DNA of 45,286 nucleotides from Chitinophagales bacterium (GTDB taxonomy: Bacteria > Bacteroidota > Bacteroidia > Chitinophagales > Chitinophagaceae), in the NCBI GenBank assembly GCA_021323755.1, contig JAJPKJ010000061.1, forward strand, positions 1 to 45,286, in the 5' to 3' direction. Position numbers and translations under genes: made by a program. Shown here piece by piece: positions 32,578-40,461 of this stretch. Position 1 is the first letter of the stretch. Each line of letters begins with the position of its first letter. The notes beneath the pieces are model-generated. The model ran no database searches. It was not told where the DNA came from and saw only the letters and a list, made by a program, of their open reading frames with translations.

Positions 32578-33629
32578 TTTTTATTACCTGTATAATAGAA
32601 TTGCCCTTTCATGCTGAAGAGGTAAAAGATCAGGGCAATAAATAAGCATGGTATAAATGCACCAGACGAAATATGATCCTTTCCAAACTCGCTTGAAAGT
32701 ACTGCGATTCCACCTGTCGACATTAAACCTAAAATTGCGAATCCGACTCTTTTATTTAAAATTGAAATGTTTCTACGGATATTCAATTGAAGAATTTCAG
32801 AAAATAATTCAATCTCCTTATCTGAATCCATCGTTAATGATCTGAACTTAATAAACTCCAATGCTTTTGAAGATTTTATCTCTTTCGTAATTATTTTATA
32901 TGATCTATTGTCTGCTTCGGCTCCGATCATTATTCTTTCTGGATTCGAAATAAAAATATCTTCTGATTTATTATTTATATCTAAAAAATAATTTTCGTGA
33001 GTTTGCCCATCCTCAGCCGAATTAAATATTGAAAGCTCTAAAACATAGATTTTACCCTCATACATTCTAAATGAACTTGATTTGTCAGCAAAATCAAAGT
33101 CGATCAGTGTTTGCAAATTATCCCATTTTTCTCTGTTACGGATATTAATATTAAAGAGCAATGAATTTTTGAATTTAGAATCAAATTCAATAAGTTTTTT
33201 AATCTTCAAATGCCACGGAATCACTACTGATCCACAGGTCTGCACGGACGAGACAAAGTTATTTGGGGGCAAATCTATATCATGACTTGAATTATTTAAT
33301 GGAATGCCATCTGCATCGACAATCTTGCCCAGTCTCAAAAAGTAGTGAATAAGATTAGTGCTTTCTTCAAAATAACAATCTTCTACTAAAACATTGCGAA
33401 TAGGAAGAAATTTTAAATTTCGATCCTCTGCGGGCTCTCCTCTATTCCCTTGCACATACACAATGATTCCGTCCTTGCCCCTGGCTTTGCGATAATTCAG
33501 AAATACATCAGAGCTAACAAATGCTTTATCGTATCTAAAATGGATGCAATAATTTTCAGGTAATGCAAGGGTTGAAATAATGTCCTTTCTATATAATTCG
33601 TTGCTATCAGAAGAAAAAAATAAGTACAT
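32574..33629 (-). CDS. Uncharacterised protein with two C-terminal transmembrane helices, 351 aa
   Basis: The N-terminal ~280 residues are soluble and mixed alpha/beta, with many charged residues (for example LNYRKARGKDGIIVYVQGNR and FRMYEGKIYVLELSIF). They contain no family motif I recognise. Near the C-terminus two hydrophobic segments, about 300-318 (VGFAILGLMSTGGIAVLSS) and 326-342 (GAFIPCLFIALIFYLF), form a membrane hairpin, leaving a short polar tail. A cytoplasmic domain tethered by two C-terminal helices would suit an envelope-acting effector, but that is only suggested by its place at the edge of the defence-like island. It is convergent with the YunG-like gene, sharing the bases of the stop codons. 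Confidence 0.6.
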   Translation of the reverse strand: MYLFFSSDSNELYRKDIISTLALPENYCIHFRYDKAFVSSDVFLNYRKARGKDGIIVYVQGNRGEPAEDRNLKFLPIRNVLVEDCYFEESTNLIHYFLRLGKIVDADGIPLNNSSHDIDLPPNNFVSSVQTCGSVVIPWHLKIKKLIEFDSKFKNSLLFNINIRNREKWDNLQTLIDFDFADKSSSFRMYEGKIYVLELSIFNSAEDGQTHENYFLDINNKSEDIFISNPERIMIGAEADNRSYKIITKEIKSSKALEFIKFRSLTMDSDKEIELFSEILQLNIRRNISILNKRVGFAILGLMSTGGIAVLSSEFGKDHISSGAFIPCLFIALIFYLFSMKGQFYYTGNKN

Positions 33630-33918
33630 AGTTTATGGGTTTATTTACAAGATGCAAACTCTAAGGCAAAAATGATTATTATAAAAACAAACTGAAAAAA
33701 TTTTAAAAATTCTCAACCCTTCAAAATACAACTTAGACTCACCTAACAAAATTGTGAACTCTTAAATGGGCGACTCTTGGCGGAATTTTCATTGCTTCAT
33801 TGTACAATCTAATTAGCTTCAGCATTAAACCATCCATACTATTTTTTATTCGCTAAGTTATAGCAAATGTAATCCCATAGCACCCAATAGATGTTAACCC
33901 CTATTGGTTTGTAGAACT

Positions 33919-34206
33919 CTATTTAGGTCCATTTTCATCTATGGTCTCGTTTGACGGTGGCGAATAATTTTCGATGGTCAAATAAAGATTATTAAGCTGG
34001 CTTAAGGAAAAGATATTGGCCACTACATATGGAGTGAGGAGTAAAGAATATGTAGCCGAAATCATTAAAATACAAACCCCTAGAATGTTTAAAAAATTCC
34101 AATAATTATGAATCCCTAAATCAAAAATATTTACAAGGTAAATTTTGATTTCAAAAGAAAATAAAGTCGCTATTATTGTTGCGACAACTTGAAATAAAAT
34201 ACTCAA
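33919..34206 (-). CDS. Small membrane protein, possibly 5'-truncated (95 aa from a TTG start)
   Basis: Three hydrophobic stretches are visible: ILFQVVATIIATLFSF, then YWNFLNILGVCILMISATYS, then LLTPYVVANIFSL. A short acidic tail follows (SPPSNETIDENGPK). The only start codon is a TTG at 34206, yet the frame stays open and hydrophobic for 26 further codons upstream (reading RILAWTTFSFIYGIRDQS...) until a TAA at 34285-34287, with no ATG. The N-terminus therefore may be lost or begin at an unusual codon. No family is recognised and no partner gene is close. Confidence 0.4.
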   Translation of the reverse strand: MSILFQVVATIIATLFSFEIKIYLVNIFDLGIHNYWNFLNILGVCILMISATYSLLLTPYVVANIFSLSQLNNLYLTIENYSPPSNETIDENGPK

Positions 34207-34302
34207 ACAAAATATGGCGCTAAGCGATTGGTCGCGGATACCATAGATAAAAGAAAAAGTTGTCCATGCGAGTATCCTGTACGTTTATGTTTTAGTAAAC
34301 CA

Positions 34303-34450
34303 AAATACTTATGCATAACCGTTAATTGTCCTCCTTAAACAAGACAGTCCTACTTTCACCAAACCGTCATTCTCGTTTCATACCACTCCATTTTTCCAAG
34401 CCGCGTCCCCTGTCCCCCATAATAATAACTTTCCCGCAAAAAATATTTTC
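34303..34450. repeat. Diverged intergenic repeat, copy A
   Basis: This block resembles 39840-39963. Shared landmarks in the same order: AATACTT-A/G-TGCAT, CGTTA, CCAAACC-G/A-TCA followed by CTC, CATTT, CCAAGCC/CCTAGCC, CGTcCCC and AAAATATTT. Spacing differs by small indels. It lies in the 518-bp gene-poor stretch 34207-34724, which otherwise holds only a broken small frame (34535-34676). Confidence 0.4.
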
Positions 34451-34534
34451 CTAAAATAATTCAACAGAAAACCCCGATTTAACGCATGATCCTGCAAATC
34501 ATCTTACTTTAGCCATATTAAAAAACAAACCATC

Positions 34535-34676
34535 ATGGCCAAATCAAAAACCAAAACCCTTATTCCTCTGCACTGAGTTTGCAGGAAGCCCTGTCATTGC
34601 AGCGGACGATATCTGAGCTGCTCCAAGTATTATTGATAATGATGGGTATAAAGTGGTGAATGTGGAGGCGAAGTGA
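34535..34676 (+). pseudogene. Broken small reading frame
   Basis: An ATG at 34535 starts MAKSKTKTLIPLH and meets a TGA after 13 codons. In another frame the DNA continues EFAGSPVIAADDI, a TGA, then AAPSIIDNDGYKVVNVEAK to a TGA at 34674-34676. The peptide-like continuity across a frame change and an internal stop suggests a decayed gene of about 46 codons. No family is recognised. Low certainty, since the stretch is short. Confidence 0.25.
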
Positions 34677-34724
34677 TCAAAAAAATAGAATGCAATTCCC
34701 TTTTTTCGGTTCCTATTATTTGGG

Positions 34725-35465
34725 TTAATTCGAAACCTCTGCCAGGTCGCTCAGCAGCTGTTCGAAATCAAAGCCTATAGGAAATGTCCATGACCTCGCA
34801 CTTGCGGGTACAACAGCATACACCTCATCGACGCATTCATCCCACCAATCCCAAGTTCCATTTTGTGTTTGTCCCCAGGTCAGAACAGTAACCTGGTTCA
34901 GATCATACCCTGTCGCAAATACTGCATGTCCTTCGTTGATCAAGGGGCCGGGTGTCCAGTTTCTTCCATTTTTGAAATCATTCTCACAAGCCTGCTGTAC
35001 ATGGAACCCAAGATAAACTCCGCCAAAGAGCTTTATTGATTGCTCTACATGAATATGATTTTTCGGGTCAATGGAAACAAATGCGAGTATTTGTTCGCCG
35101 GATACGGAGTTGTCTTTCCAATAGTTCAGCACATCTAATTCATTGAGCCCGACATTGAGGCCTTTGGTAAACTGATAGTAAAGTTTGATCACGTTCTGAA
35201 CGCTCATAATATTATTAACGCCGGATAAGCCTTGAAAGATCGTGGTAGCATGGGCTACCGCAGCGATCGTACAATCTTGCAAAGAATCATTTCCGTCCAT
35301 AGGGAACAAAATTTTTGGATCCGTTACACCAAGTTCTTGGTATACTGCAGGCAAAACGTCGTAACTGGTGGGAGGCGGAGCAATTGCCCCAGATAAATAA
35401 TTTTTTATTCTTAATGTCCGGTAATCATGCTTGGCAGGATTTTTTCCGAATTGAATGGAAGGCAT
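34725..35465 (-). CDS. Papain-fold (C1-like) protein, cytoplasmic, 246 aa
   Basis: The order of active-site elements is that of C1 cysteine peptidases: LQDCTIAAVAHA with Cys65 as nucleophile, then INEGHAVFATGYD with His180, then VLTWGQTQNGTWDWWDECVDEVYAVV, the position of the NSWG motif. The Asn that normally orients the His is replaced (LTWG instead of NSWG), so activity may be altered or lost. There is no signal peptide or propeptide. It is the third gene of a minus-strand cluster, 24 nt after a beta-barrel-like protein gene. A role as a peptidase acting inside the cell, or as a non-catalytic binder, cannot be separated from sequence alone. Confidence 0.65.
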   Translation of the reverse strand: MPSIQFGKNPAKHDYRTLRIKNYLSGAIAPPPTSYDVLPAVYQELGVTDPKILFPMDGNDSLQDCTIAAVAHATTIFQGLSGVNNIMSVQNVIKLYYQFTKGLNVGLNELDVLNYWKDNSVSGEQILAFVSIDPKNHIHVEQSIKLFGGVYLGFHVQQACENDFKNGRNWTPGPLINEGHAVFATGYDLNQVTVLTWGQTQNGTWDWWDECVDEVYAVVPASARSWTFPIGFDFEQLLSDLAEVSN

Positions 35466-35489
35466 AGTTTTACTTTTTAATGTTTTAAT

Positions 35490-36341
35490 TTATTTCTCAA
35501 GAAGATCGCTGTTAAAGATTATACCAATGTTGGGATGAAATCCGCATAAAATAGAAGGTATGCCGTTGGAAGCGATAACCGTTTTCAAATCTGCAAAAAT
35601 CTGGAAAGAATTATATTGAAAAATGATCTTCCCGCCAAAGGAACTGATCGTGGATTTGAATACACCGCCCGCTGAGGCGTTAAATAAATAATCATAATCA
35701 ATTTGGTTTTGCTTGGGAACATATACGATTGAATAATATGGGGCAATACTGAAGGAGACCTGATCCTTATCATTCAGGAACATGTATTGTAACCTGGTGC
35801 CCACAATATAATTAAGGGTATTAAAGGTCCTCGCTGAATCCTGATTTGACCCCTTTATTGTCTTTAGCGAGAATTCAAAAAATGGCGAGAAAAAATAAAT
35901 GTTATTACCCGAGGACCAGCAGGTGCCTAATTTCCGGTTCCAACTGAAGCCGGTGTAAAATGATCTTGTGCCTACATCAGGGAATAAGAACGTCTGTGTA
36001 AGCGCACTGTCTGTGTTGGAGGCATTGACATCAAATGAAAAATCGACCTGCCAGTAATCATCGCTATTTTTTCTCGGCCGGATATAGCCTGCCAACTTTC
36101 CGGATGCATTGATATTTGAAAATGTTTCTGTATTCGTGTTGCCGATGCCGTAAATTCCGAATGTAGGGAGATCCTGTATATTAAAATTGTCTGAACCTAA
36201 ACTTGCTCCCAAAAGTGTTTTCCCGGTGGATAGCGCTTTTTCTATGGTCACCTTGTTGCCAAAGTTTATGTTCCTGGAACTTTGCGAATATGCAATGCTG
36301 CAAAAGAAAATAAATGTGCAGAAAAAAATGATTGGTTTCAT
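35490..36341 (-). CDS. Secreted beta-rich, probably outer-membrane protein, 283 aa
   Basis: A signal peptide (PIIFFCTFIFFCSIAYSQ) starts the protein. The rest is a run of amphipathic beta strands with alternating aromatic residues, such as YWQVDFSFDVNAS, FYTGFSWNRKLG, YFFSPFFEFSLK, YIVGTRLQYMFL and VSFSIAPYYSIVY. This fits a small outer-membrane beta-barrel of 10-12 strands. No defined family is recognised. An element repeated at 36811-36850 lies exactly 15 nt upstream of its start (36357-36398). It sits between the small membrane protein and the papain-fold protein in one transcription unit. Confidence 0.6.
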   Translation of the reverse strand: MKPIIFFCTFIFFCSIAYSQSSRNINFGNKVTIEKALSTGKTLLGASLGSDNFNIQDLPTFGIYGIGNTNTETFSNINASGKLAGYIRPRKNSDDYWQVDFSFDVNASNTDSALTQTFLFPDVGTRSFYTGFSWNRKLGTCWSSGNNIYFFSPFFEFSLKTIKGSNQDSARTFNTLNYIVGTRLQYMFLNDKDQVSFSIAPYYSIVYVPKQNQIDYDYLFNASAGGVFKSTISSFGGKIIFQYNSFQIFADLKTVIASNGIPSILCGFHPNIGIIFNSDLLEK

Positions 36342-36356
36342 AAAAAATTAATTTGT

Positions 36357-36398
36357 GCCTACTCTGTTGTTCCGTTTTCGGCGAACCGGTGTTTTATC
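36357..36398. repeat. Upstream element, copy 1 (before the beta-barrel-like gene)
   Basis: The plus-strand sequence starts GCCTACTCT, contains TTTTCGGCGA and ends TTTTAT. It matches 36811-36850 over about 40 nt with a few indels and lies 15 nt from the start codon of the gene at 36341, the same distance as copy 2. It also overlaps the last codons of the gene ending at 36394. Confidence 0.5.
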
Positions 36399-36795
36399 CT
36401 TTGTATATAAATGGGATGAAGAGGGTGTATAATATCAAAAGAATGGATCCAACGAAAGTGGCAGGAAAATCCAAAATGGGCGGAGAAGGACTTCCGATCG
36501 CCAGAACCCAAATAGCAAATGCGACAGTCGTAAAAATTATCTGCCCCGATTTTTTGACGTTTGAAATAAAGTATAAATAGATGGGATTTAATAAAAAAAG
36601 TATTCCAACGACAATCCATAAAAGGATATCTTTTTTTCCGCTCACTTTTGAATCACCAATAAGCCCATATAAAGTGACATAAGCTGTCACAATTTCCGAA
36701 GGGATCAATTTTACGAGCCTATCTTTAAAATCACTTACGGGGATCGGAGAATTTGCTGCGAGGAGTTGAACCTGCGATCTGATTTCTCTTGCCAT
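36394..36795 (-). CDS. Small membrane protein of unknown function, 133 aa
   Basis: A soluble N-terminus (VSDFKDRLVKLIPSEIVTAY) leads into about three to four membrane helices: DILLWIVVGILFLLNPIYLYF, then IIFTTVAFAIWVLAI, then FVGSILLILYTLFIPFIY. No catalytic motif or named family is seen. It heads the minus-strand cluster with the beta-barrel-like and papain-fold genes. Copy 2 of the upstream element lies 15 nt before its ATG. Confidence 0.6.
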   Translation of the reverse strand: MAREIRSQVQLLAANSPIPVSDFKDRLVKLIPSEIVTAYVTLYGLIGDSKVSGKKDILLWIVVGILFLLNPIYLYFISNVKKSGQIIFTTVAFAIWVLAIGSPSPPILDFPATFVGSILLILYTLFIPFIYKG

Positions 36796-36810
36796 ATCTT
36801 TAAATTTTTT

Positions 36811-36850
36811 GCCTACTCTTTGATCCGGTTTTCGGCGACCCCGATTTTAT
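36811..36850. repeat. Upstream element, copy 2 (before the small membrane protein gene)
   Basis: It matches 36357-36398: GCCTACTCT, then TTTTCGGCGA, then TTTTAT, in the same order and orientation. The remainder of the 303-bp divergent gap (36796-37098) shows an AT-rich tract before the lipoprotein gene and a weak inverted repeat ACGGG-N12-CCCGT near 36964, and nothing else recognisable. Confidence 0.5.
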
Positions 36851-37098
36851 ATAAGATTGAAAAGCGTTACTTGAAATTTCAGCGCGATGTAAAGATGGTA
36901 GCATTAGCAAACTGAAGTCAACGGGAAAAGAAACGTTTTCTATGAGGTGCCTTTAACGGTAACGGGCACGTGATTTTTCCCGTATTTTAAAATTTTCGTA
37001 AGGGGAAACATAGATGTTGAAGTTTTTTTTGTCCGATCACTTAAGATTTCAGATTAGATTTAGTCAAACTTTTTTTTAATCTTTAAACTTAACACAAG

Positions 37099-37656
37099 AT
37101 GAAACGAAATTTATTTTCATTGATGGCTGTACTGGTAGCAGTCATTATTTTTATTTCTTGTAATCAATCCGGGAAGAATGCCGGCTCATCCGATACATCG
37201 AAGGTGTCCACTGATACAAGCACCGCACGTATGAAACCACAACGTTTGGGGCTGGTATTTTCAACGAACTCCGCTGATCAGATCATAACGCCCGAAACAG
37301 AGGAAAAATATAGAAGTATCTATGTACAACATCCCGTGTTCAAGGATAATTTGGGTGGAGATATTTGGGGATTTATGCTTGATACAGCAAAAGATGCGCA
37401 AGGTAATGCCATTGATTTTTTGACCATCAAAAAGCTGAAAAATATTGATAATGTCTATGTCAAATTCGGCATCAAAGATTCCACGATCGATGAACACGGG
37501 CAAGTTCAATACACATATACAATTATGATTGTACCTCTTGATAAATCATGGCATCCGATCACAAATAGCCAAACAGTGGGAGGAACTAATATTTCTGGTT
37601 CAGCATATGATGTAGCTTGCCCCTGTGTTAATGGCAAAGGTTGTTGTCCGATGTAA
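37099..37656 (+). CDS. Lipoprotein of unknown function with Cys-rich tail, 185 aa
   Basis: The signal peptide ends in a lipobox (VIIFISC, Cys21). A Ser/Thr-rich linker follows (AGSSDTSKVSTDTSTARM), then a compact domain with YVQHPVFKDNLGGDIWGFML and YTYTIMIVPLDKSWHPI. The last residues, VACPCVNGKGCCPM, form a Cys cluster that could bind metal or form disulfides. It lies 34 nt before the 7-TM sensor gene in the same direction, so it may be part of the same envelope signalling unit, or the signal-receiving lipoprotein. No family recognised. Confidence 0.6.
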   Translation: MKRNLFSLMAVLVAVIIFISCNQSGKNAGSSDTSKVSTDTSTARMKPQRLGLVFSTNSADQIITPETEEKYRSIYVQHPVFKDNLGGDIWGFMLDTAKDAQGNAIDFLTIKKLKNIDNVYVKFGIKDSTIDEHGQVQYTYTIMIVPLDKSWHPITNSQTVGGTNISGSAYDVACPCVNGKGCCPM

Positions 37657-37690
37657 ATTAATTTAAAATTGATGCTCCGAATCTTCGCGC

Positions 37691-38341
37691 ATGAAATTTT
37701 GTCTTTATATATATCTGCTGACCGTATTGATAAGTGGCTTGATCGGTGCAGTTAGATTTAAAAATCTAACTGTTCCGATTAAAATCCTTTCCATTTTGGT
37801 TTGGATCATATTTCTGTGCGAGTCAGTCGCAGAATACCTAAGTCACAAGATAAATAATAATACCCAGGTCTATCATTTTTATGTAATCCTGGCATTTTGG
37901 CTTTACGTGATGATCTACTTCCAGATCCTACGATCTGTGAGACTTAAGTTTGCAGTTATTATTGCAGCAATTCTTTTTACTTTTTTTAGTGTTATCAATT
38001 CGCTATTCTATCAGAAGCTTGACAGTTTCCCTTCAATTAATCTTACGATAAGCGATGTCATCCTTGTTTTTCTTAGTCTTTTTTATTTAAAGATTTCAAT
38101 CGATCATAATCCGTTTGAACCACTTAGGAAAAACAGTTTATTTTGGTTCAATATATCTGTTCTTGTTTATTTTTCTTTACAATTATTTATTTGGGGGATT
38201 ATGAATTATCTGATCACCAATGACAAGGACGTCACGCCGCTGATCATGTTTGGCCTGATCATTTCGATCTTGTTCTATACGGCGCTGGGAATTTCCATAA
38301 TTTTAGACAATCCAAAAACAAGTGTAGGTGATCATGGCTAA
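37691..38341 (+). CDS. Seven-transmembrane protein, likely sensory partner of the adjacent kinase, 216 aa
   Basis: Seven hydrophobic helices cover nearly the whole length, for example CLYIYLLTVLISGLIGAV, ILSILVWIIFLCESVAEYL, FYVILAFWLYVMIYFQIL, FAVIIAAILFTFFSV and IMFGLIISILFYTALGISII. The fold resembles the 7-TM sensory modules often fused to LytS- or NarX-type kinases. Here the module is a separate protein whose stop lies inside the kinase start region (8-nt overlap). That coupling argues that it acts as the input module of the split kinase. The ligand is unknown. Confidence 0.6.
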   Translation: MKFCLYIYLLTVLISGLIGAVRFKNLTVPIKILSILVWIIFLCESVAEYLSHKINNNTQVYHFYVILAFWLYVMIYFQILRSVRLKFAVIIAAILFTFFSVINSLFYQKLDSFPSINLTISDVILVFLSLFYLKISIDHNPFEPLRKNSLFWFNISVLVYFSLQLFIWGIMNYLITNDKDVTPLIMFGLIISILFYTALGISIILDNPKTSVGDHG

Positions 38342-39122
38342 GACTCCAACAGCAGATATCTATTTCCTGATCTTTGCAAGTATAATTTTATTTGCGGCTT
38401 TTATCTTTTGCATCATATATTTTTTCAATCATTATCGTAAAAAAGAAAGAAAAAATTTCCTGGACCAGCAAGCTTTAAAAACAGTTTTTGAACGCGAATT
38501 GCTGCAATCAAAAATTGAGATGCAGGAACAGACATTTAACTATATCAGCCAGGAAATTCACGACAACGTGGGACAAATTCTTAGTCTCGCAAAAGTGCAG
38601 ATCAATATTATGAACGAAAGTGTGAACGTAAATAACCCAATGTTAGATCAGGTCAAGGAAAATATTGGGAAAGCGCTTAGCGATCTCCGCGGGATCGCAA
38701 AAAGACTCAGCAATGAAAGGATCCGTGACCTGAGCATACTTGATGCTGTTCGTATTGAAACCGAACCGATAAATAAGACAGGGATCATAAATGCCAACGT
38801 TTCGGTCAAGGGGGATGAAAGAAAAATGGATGAACAAAAAAAGCAAATGCTTTTTCGTATCATTCAGGAATGTCTGCAAAATGTTATTAAGCATGCAGAG
38901 TGTTCAAGACTCGAGATCGATTTTTGCTATTTGCCGGAAAAAATGGAGGTGTTCGTACGTGATAATGGCAAAGGATTTGACGTGGACAAAGCGCTATCTG
39001 ATAGTGACGGGCTCGGGCTTCAAAATATCAGGACAAGAGTTTCATTGATCGGCGGCGAACTTTTAATTGAAAGCACAATAAGTAAAGGCAGCACATTCAT
39101 CATAAAGATCCCACATGAGTGA
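38334..39122 (+). CDS. Sensor histidine kinase, HisKA_3 / NarX-like, one TM helix, 262 aa
   Basis: The N-terminal helix (YFLIFASIILFAAFIFCIIYFF) anchors the protein. A coiled stretch leads to the H-box YISQEIHDNVGQILSL, with His about residue 76 as phosphorylation site (HisKA_3 family, H-D-N/E-x-x-Q). The HATPase_c domain follows: N-box IIQECLQNVIKHAE, G1 DNGKGFD and G2 GLGLQNIRTR. Kinase and response regulator overlap by 8 nt, the usual coupling. I place the start at the ATG 38334; a GTG at 38328 is possible. It has no periplasmic sensor loop, so input likely comes from the 7-TM neighbour. Confidence 0.92.
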   Translation: MAKTPTADIYFLIFASIILFAAFIFCIIYFFNHYRKKERKNFLDQQALKTVFERELLQSKIEMQEQTFNYISQEIHDNVGQILSLAKVQINIMNESVNVNNPMLDQVKENIGKALSDLRGIAKRLSNERIRDLSILDAVRIETEPINKTGIINANVSVKGDERKMDEQKKQMLFRIIQECLQNVIKHAECSRLEIDFCYLPEKMEVFVRDNGKGFDVDKALSDSDGLGLQNIRTRVSLIGGELLIESTISKGSTFIIKIPHE

Positions 39123-39774
39123 TACAAAATATATATCCATTGTTGATGATCACACGATGTTCCGGAAAGGACTTACCGCATTGATCAACTTATTTCCTGA
39201 TTACAGGGTTCTATTCGATGCTGCAAATGGACAGGATTTCATCAGACAACTGCAGTCAAAACACCCGCCTGATATCTTGCTGCTGGACGTAGCGATGCCA
39301 GAGATGGACGGATATACTACTGCCCATTGGGTGAGGGTCAATCATCCGGAAATAAAAGTACTGGCTCTAAGTACCATGGAGTCGGATAGTGCGATAATTA
39401 AAATGATAAGGAATGGCGCAAAAGGCTACCTGCTGAAAGATGCCGAACCTGCCGAGCTCAAACTGGCATTTGATGCGGTGATAAGTCGTGGATACTATTA
39501 CAATGACCTGATCTCCCGAAAAATTATTCAGTCCGTGAATTTGCTCACAGATGACAAGAATGATCTCGGAATCTTTACGAGGCTCAGTGAGCGGGAAATG
39601 GCTTTTCTGAAACTGGCATGTAGTGAAAAAACGTACATGCAGATTGCCAAAGAAATGTTTGTTAGCGAAAGGACTGTGGACGGATACCGGGAGTCGCTGT
39701 TCAATAAGCTGAATATTACTTCCCGGGTTGGTCTTGCTATTTATGCCATCAAGAACGGTCTGGTGAAAATTTAG
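39115..39774 (+). CDS. NarL/FixJ-type response regulator, 219 aa
   Basis: The receiver domain has the acidic pair Asp11/Asp12 in SIVDDHTMFRKG, the phospho-acceptor Asp58 in LLLDVAMPEMDGY, the conserved Thr/Ser region LALSTME and Lys in GYLLKDAEP. The output domain is a LuxR-type HTH at about 155-215 (LSEREMAFLKLACSEKTYMQ, then AKEMFVSERTVDGYRESL). It should be phosphorylated by the overlapping kinase and activate transcription. It is the last gene of the unit; its targets are unknown. No terminator hairpin was seen downstream. Confidence 0.94.
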   Translation: MSDTKYISIVDDHTMFRKGLTALINLFPDYRVLFDAANGQDFIRQLQSKHPPDILLLDVAMPEMDGYTTAHWVRVNHPEIKVLALSTMESDSAIIKMIRNGAKGYLLKDAEPAELKLAFDAVISRGYYYNDLISRKIIQSVNLLTDDKNDLGIFTRLSEREMAFLKLACSEKTYMQIAKEMFVSERTVDGYRESLFNKLNITSRVGLAIYAIKNGLVKI

Positions 39775-39839
39775 AATAAATGAAGACAATCGGTTCCAGT
39801 GTTCTCAATAAGATCTTGCGATGAAGTTTTTGCATGAAT

Positions 39840-39963
39840 AAATACTTGTGCATCGACGTTAGCTCCACATCATTTTTGCCAAACCATCACCCTCTCTTTC
39901 CGCCGCGTCACATTTGCCTAGCCCCGTATCCCTTCACAAAAACCCTCACAAAAAAAATATTTA
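39840..39963. repeat. Diverged intergenic repeat, copy B
   Basis: This block is the counterpart of 34303-34450. The shared landmarks run in the same order and orientation: AATACTT-TGCAT, CGTTAGCTCC, CCAAACCATCACCCTC, CATTTGCCTAGCCCCG and AAAATATTT. It fills much of the 330-nt gap between the response regulator and the next small gene. The rest is AT-rich. Confidence 0.4.
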
Positions 39964-40106
39964 TTTAAAAATTTCCAGTCACAATATTTTCAAATAATCT
40001 ATATTTAATTTTTATTTCATCCCCACGAGTTCCAGCATTCATTTTTTTTATTTTGTAAATCGGAATCGTCCACGAAAGATGGATAAAATTCCTGGGTATC
40101 CTTGGG

Positions 40107-40361
40107 TTGCTGGTCAGCTTTGAATATATCTACATCCTGATCGACCCCCTGGTAATCCGGATCACCAATGAATCCCCGCTTTGGATGCTCCTGCTGCTGA
40201 TCCTAATCGCCCTGATCCTTGAGCCTATCCATAACCGGATCGAGCATTGGATAAGCCATCAGGTAATTGCGAAGAACAGGGAACTGCGGCTTGCTGCAGC
40301 GAAAAGAATCGTGGAAAGACTGGAGAACCCGGCAAACTCAGAAGCGCAAAGAGAAAATTAA
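40107..40361 (+). CDS. Small membrane protein, possible gene remnant, 84 aa
   Basis: Hydrophobic segments (FEYIYILIDPLVI and WMLLLLILIALILEPI) are followed by a basic/acidic tail HNRIEHWISHQVIAKNRELR that continues as a helix. The frame is coding-like upstream too, reading HERWIKFLGILGLLVS after a TAA at 40056-40058, with no ATG. The real start may therefore be a rare codon there, or the protein may be the C-terminal remnant of a longer membrane protein. No family is recognised. Confidence 0.45.
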   Translation: MLVSFEYIYILIDPLVIRITNESPLWMLLLLILIALILEPIHNRIEHWISHQVIAKNRELRLAAAKRIVERLENPANSEAQREN

Positions 40362-40461
40362 GAAGAAAAACAAGTATAGTCCAGCTGGCAGCTCATTGTT
40401 CGCGCCCTCAGATCCTGCGTCATAAGTCTACCCCGTAATAATAAACTATGGGAAAAATATT

